Shown here in pieces: positions 13,045 to 13,805 of a stretch of 13,805 bases of DNA. This DNA comes from VGCC01 sp964495555 (GTDB lineage: Bacteria; Actinomycetota; Actinomycetes; S36-B12), in contig CAZBWA010000048.1 of the NCBI GenBank assembly GCA_964495555.1, positions 1 to 13,805 of the forward strand, given 5' to 3'. A program made the position numbers and the translations under genes. How positions within the stretch are numbered: the stretch's first letter is position 1; each line of letters starts with the position of its first letter. The notes beneath the pieces are model-generated. The model searched no databases. It was not told where the DNA came from and saw only the letters and a list, made by a program, of their open reading frames with translations.

Positions 13045-13805
13045 ATGTCGAGAAAACTCATTGGTGCAGCCGCCGCCGTTGCGGCCGCCGCACTCGTTCT
13101 CTCCGCATGCAGCTCCGGTGACACTGCCACCGAGGAGACTGCTGCGGAGACCACTGCTGCAGAGACTGCTGCAGAGACCGCGGCCGAGGTCGCTGTCGCT
13201 GGCAAGGGCTGCGTCATCCTGCCCGATAGCCAGTCTTCCGATCGTTGGGAGAACCAGGATCGCCCGGCGATCCAGGCCGCTCTCGAGGGTGCGGGCTTCA
13301 CGGTGGACATCCAGAACGCTCAGGGTGACACCAACCAGTACCTCACCATCGGTGATCAGATGCTCGCTGGTGGTTGCGGCGTGATGATCCTCGTGGACCT
13401 CAACGGCTCCGGCGCCACGGTGGCGGAGAAGGCGAAGGCCCAGGGCATCCCGGTCATCGCTTACGACCGTCCGTTCGCTCCGGCCGACTACTACGTGTCC
13501 TTCGACAACGTCAAGGTGGGCCAGCTCCAGGCCGAGGGTCTCCTCAAGTGCCTCGGTGACAACGGCGTGGACGCGGCTGCGGCCCAGGTTGTCTTCCTGA
13601 ACGGCTCGCCGACCGACGGCAACGCCGCGATGTTCAAGGAGGGCTACCAGACCACCCTCGAGGCCGCGGGCATCACCCCGGTCAAGGATGAGTCCGTTCC
13701 GGACTGGGATAACCAGCAGGGCGGCGTCATCTTCGAGCAGATGTTCACCGATCTCGGTGGCAAGATCGACGGCGTTCTCGCGGCCAATGACGGCCTCGGT
13801 GGCGC
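13045..13805 (+). CDS. XylF-like sugar-binding lipoprotein of an ABC transporter (C-terminus cut by window edge)
   Basis: The open frame starts at ATG 13045, with AGAAGGAAG about 10 bases upstream, and runs off the window (253 codons present). The signal peptide ends in the lipobox LVLSAC, so Cys22 should be lipid-modified and anchor the protein outside the membrane. A low-complexity Ala-Glu-Thr linker (33-48) is followed by a type 1 periplasmic-binding-protein fold. Blocks matching E. coli XylF include DRWENQDRPAIQAAL, YDRPFAPADYYVSFDNVKVG, NGSPTDGNAAMFKEGYQ and AANDGLGG. Xylose or a related pentose is the likely ligand. The permease and ATPase genes (XylH- and XylG-type) are expected downstream outside the window. 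The family is sure; the exact sugar is not. Confidence 0.9.
   Translation, partial: MSRKLIGAAAAVAAAALVLSACSSGDTATEETAAETTAAETAAETAAEVAVAGKGCVILPDSQSSDRWENQDRPAIQAALEGAGFTVDIQNAQGDTNQYLTIGDQMLAGGCGVMILVDLNGSGATVAEKAKAQGIPVIAYDRPFAPADYYVSFDNVKVGQLQAEGLLKCLGDNGVDAAAAQVVFLNGSPTDGNAAMFKEGYQTTLEAAGITPVKDESVPDWDNQQGGVIFEQMFTDLGGKIDGVLAANDGLGG
13141..13188 (+). repeat. 12-bp near-repeat encoding the Ala-Ala-Glu-Thr linker
   Basis: Units similar to GCTGCAGAGACT recur about four times and encode AAET-type repeats between the lipid-anchored cysteine and the sugar-binding fold. The unit preserves frame and probably sets the length of a flexible spacer. Confidence 0.7.

Overview
High-GC DNA with frequent GTG starts, four-base stop/start overlaps, TAnnnT boxes directly in front of start codons and actinobacterial protein families point to an Actinomycetota genome. 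The left third matches the gene order of the Mycobacterium tuberculosis Rv0991c-Rv0996 block, as I remember it. The exact lineage cannot be told from this window.

Left third (1-4181), housekeeping. A Ruc/FmdB-type zinc-ribbon protein runs leftward off the window and has a perfect CIRCE (HrcA operator) over its promoter. Two overlapping fluoride-channel genes (crcB/fluC) run rightward from the same 82-bp intergenic region. 5-formyltetrahydrofolate cyclo-ligase (leftward) is divergent from galU, and rimJ-type acetyltransferase overlaps galU. A GlpR-like membrane protein and tRNA-Ala(CGC) follow. The moeA-like glp gene normally found between galU and rimJ is absent.

Middle (4192-9529), the most unusual part: a duplicated two-component locus. 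A leftward operon encodes two paralogous LuxR/NarL-type response regulators and a 733-residue sensor kinase. A 623-residue relative of the kinase is divergently transcribed 65 bp away. Both large proteins appear to be built as 6TM - DHp-like - 6TM - cytoplasmic tail. Only the 733-residue protein keeps a recognisable ATP-binding domain. Both carry one cysteine in each of two equivalent outside loops of the second membrane module.

Right (9530-12794): a 211-bp leader region precedes a 1005-residue secreted protein. The leader has a hairpin that can mask a strong Shine-Dalgarno sequence and a 13-residue leader ORF overlapping the main start. The protein has a glycine-rich domain, two InlB B-repeats, Pro-Thr linkers, three CshA-like repeats and an OmpA-like end. 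It finishes in a good hairpin terminator. Its position next to the sensor locus suggests, but does not prove, that the sensors control this surface protein.

Right edge (12795-13805): a 250-bp regulatory region with two near-perfect palindromes precedes a XylF-like sugar-binding lipoprotein that is cut by the window end. The longest gene-free stretches are 12759-13044 (286 bp) and 9530-9740 (211 bp); both are described below. No CRISPR array, insertion sequence or integrase was seen.
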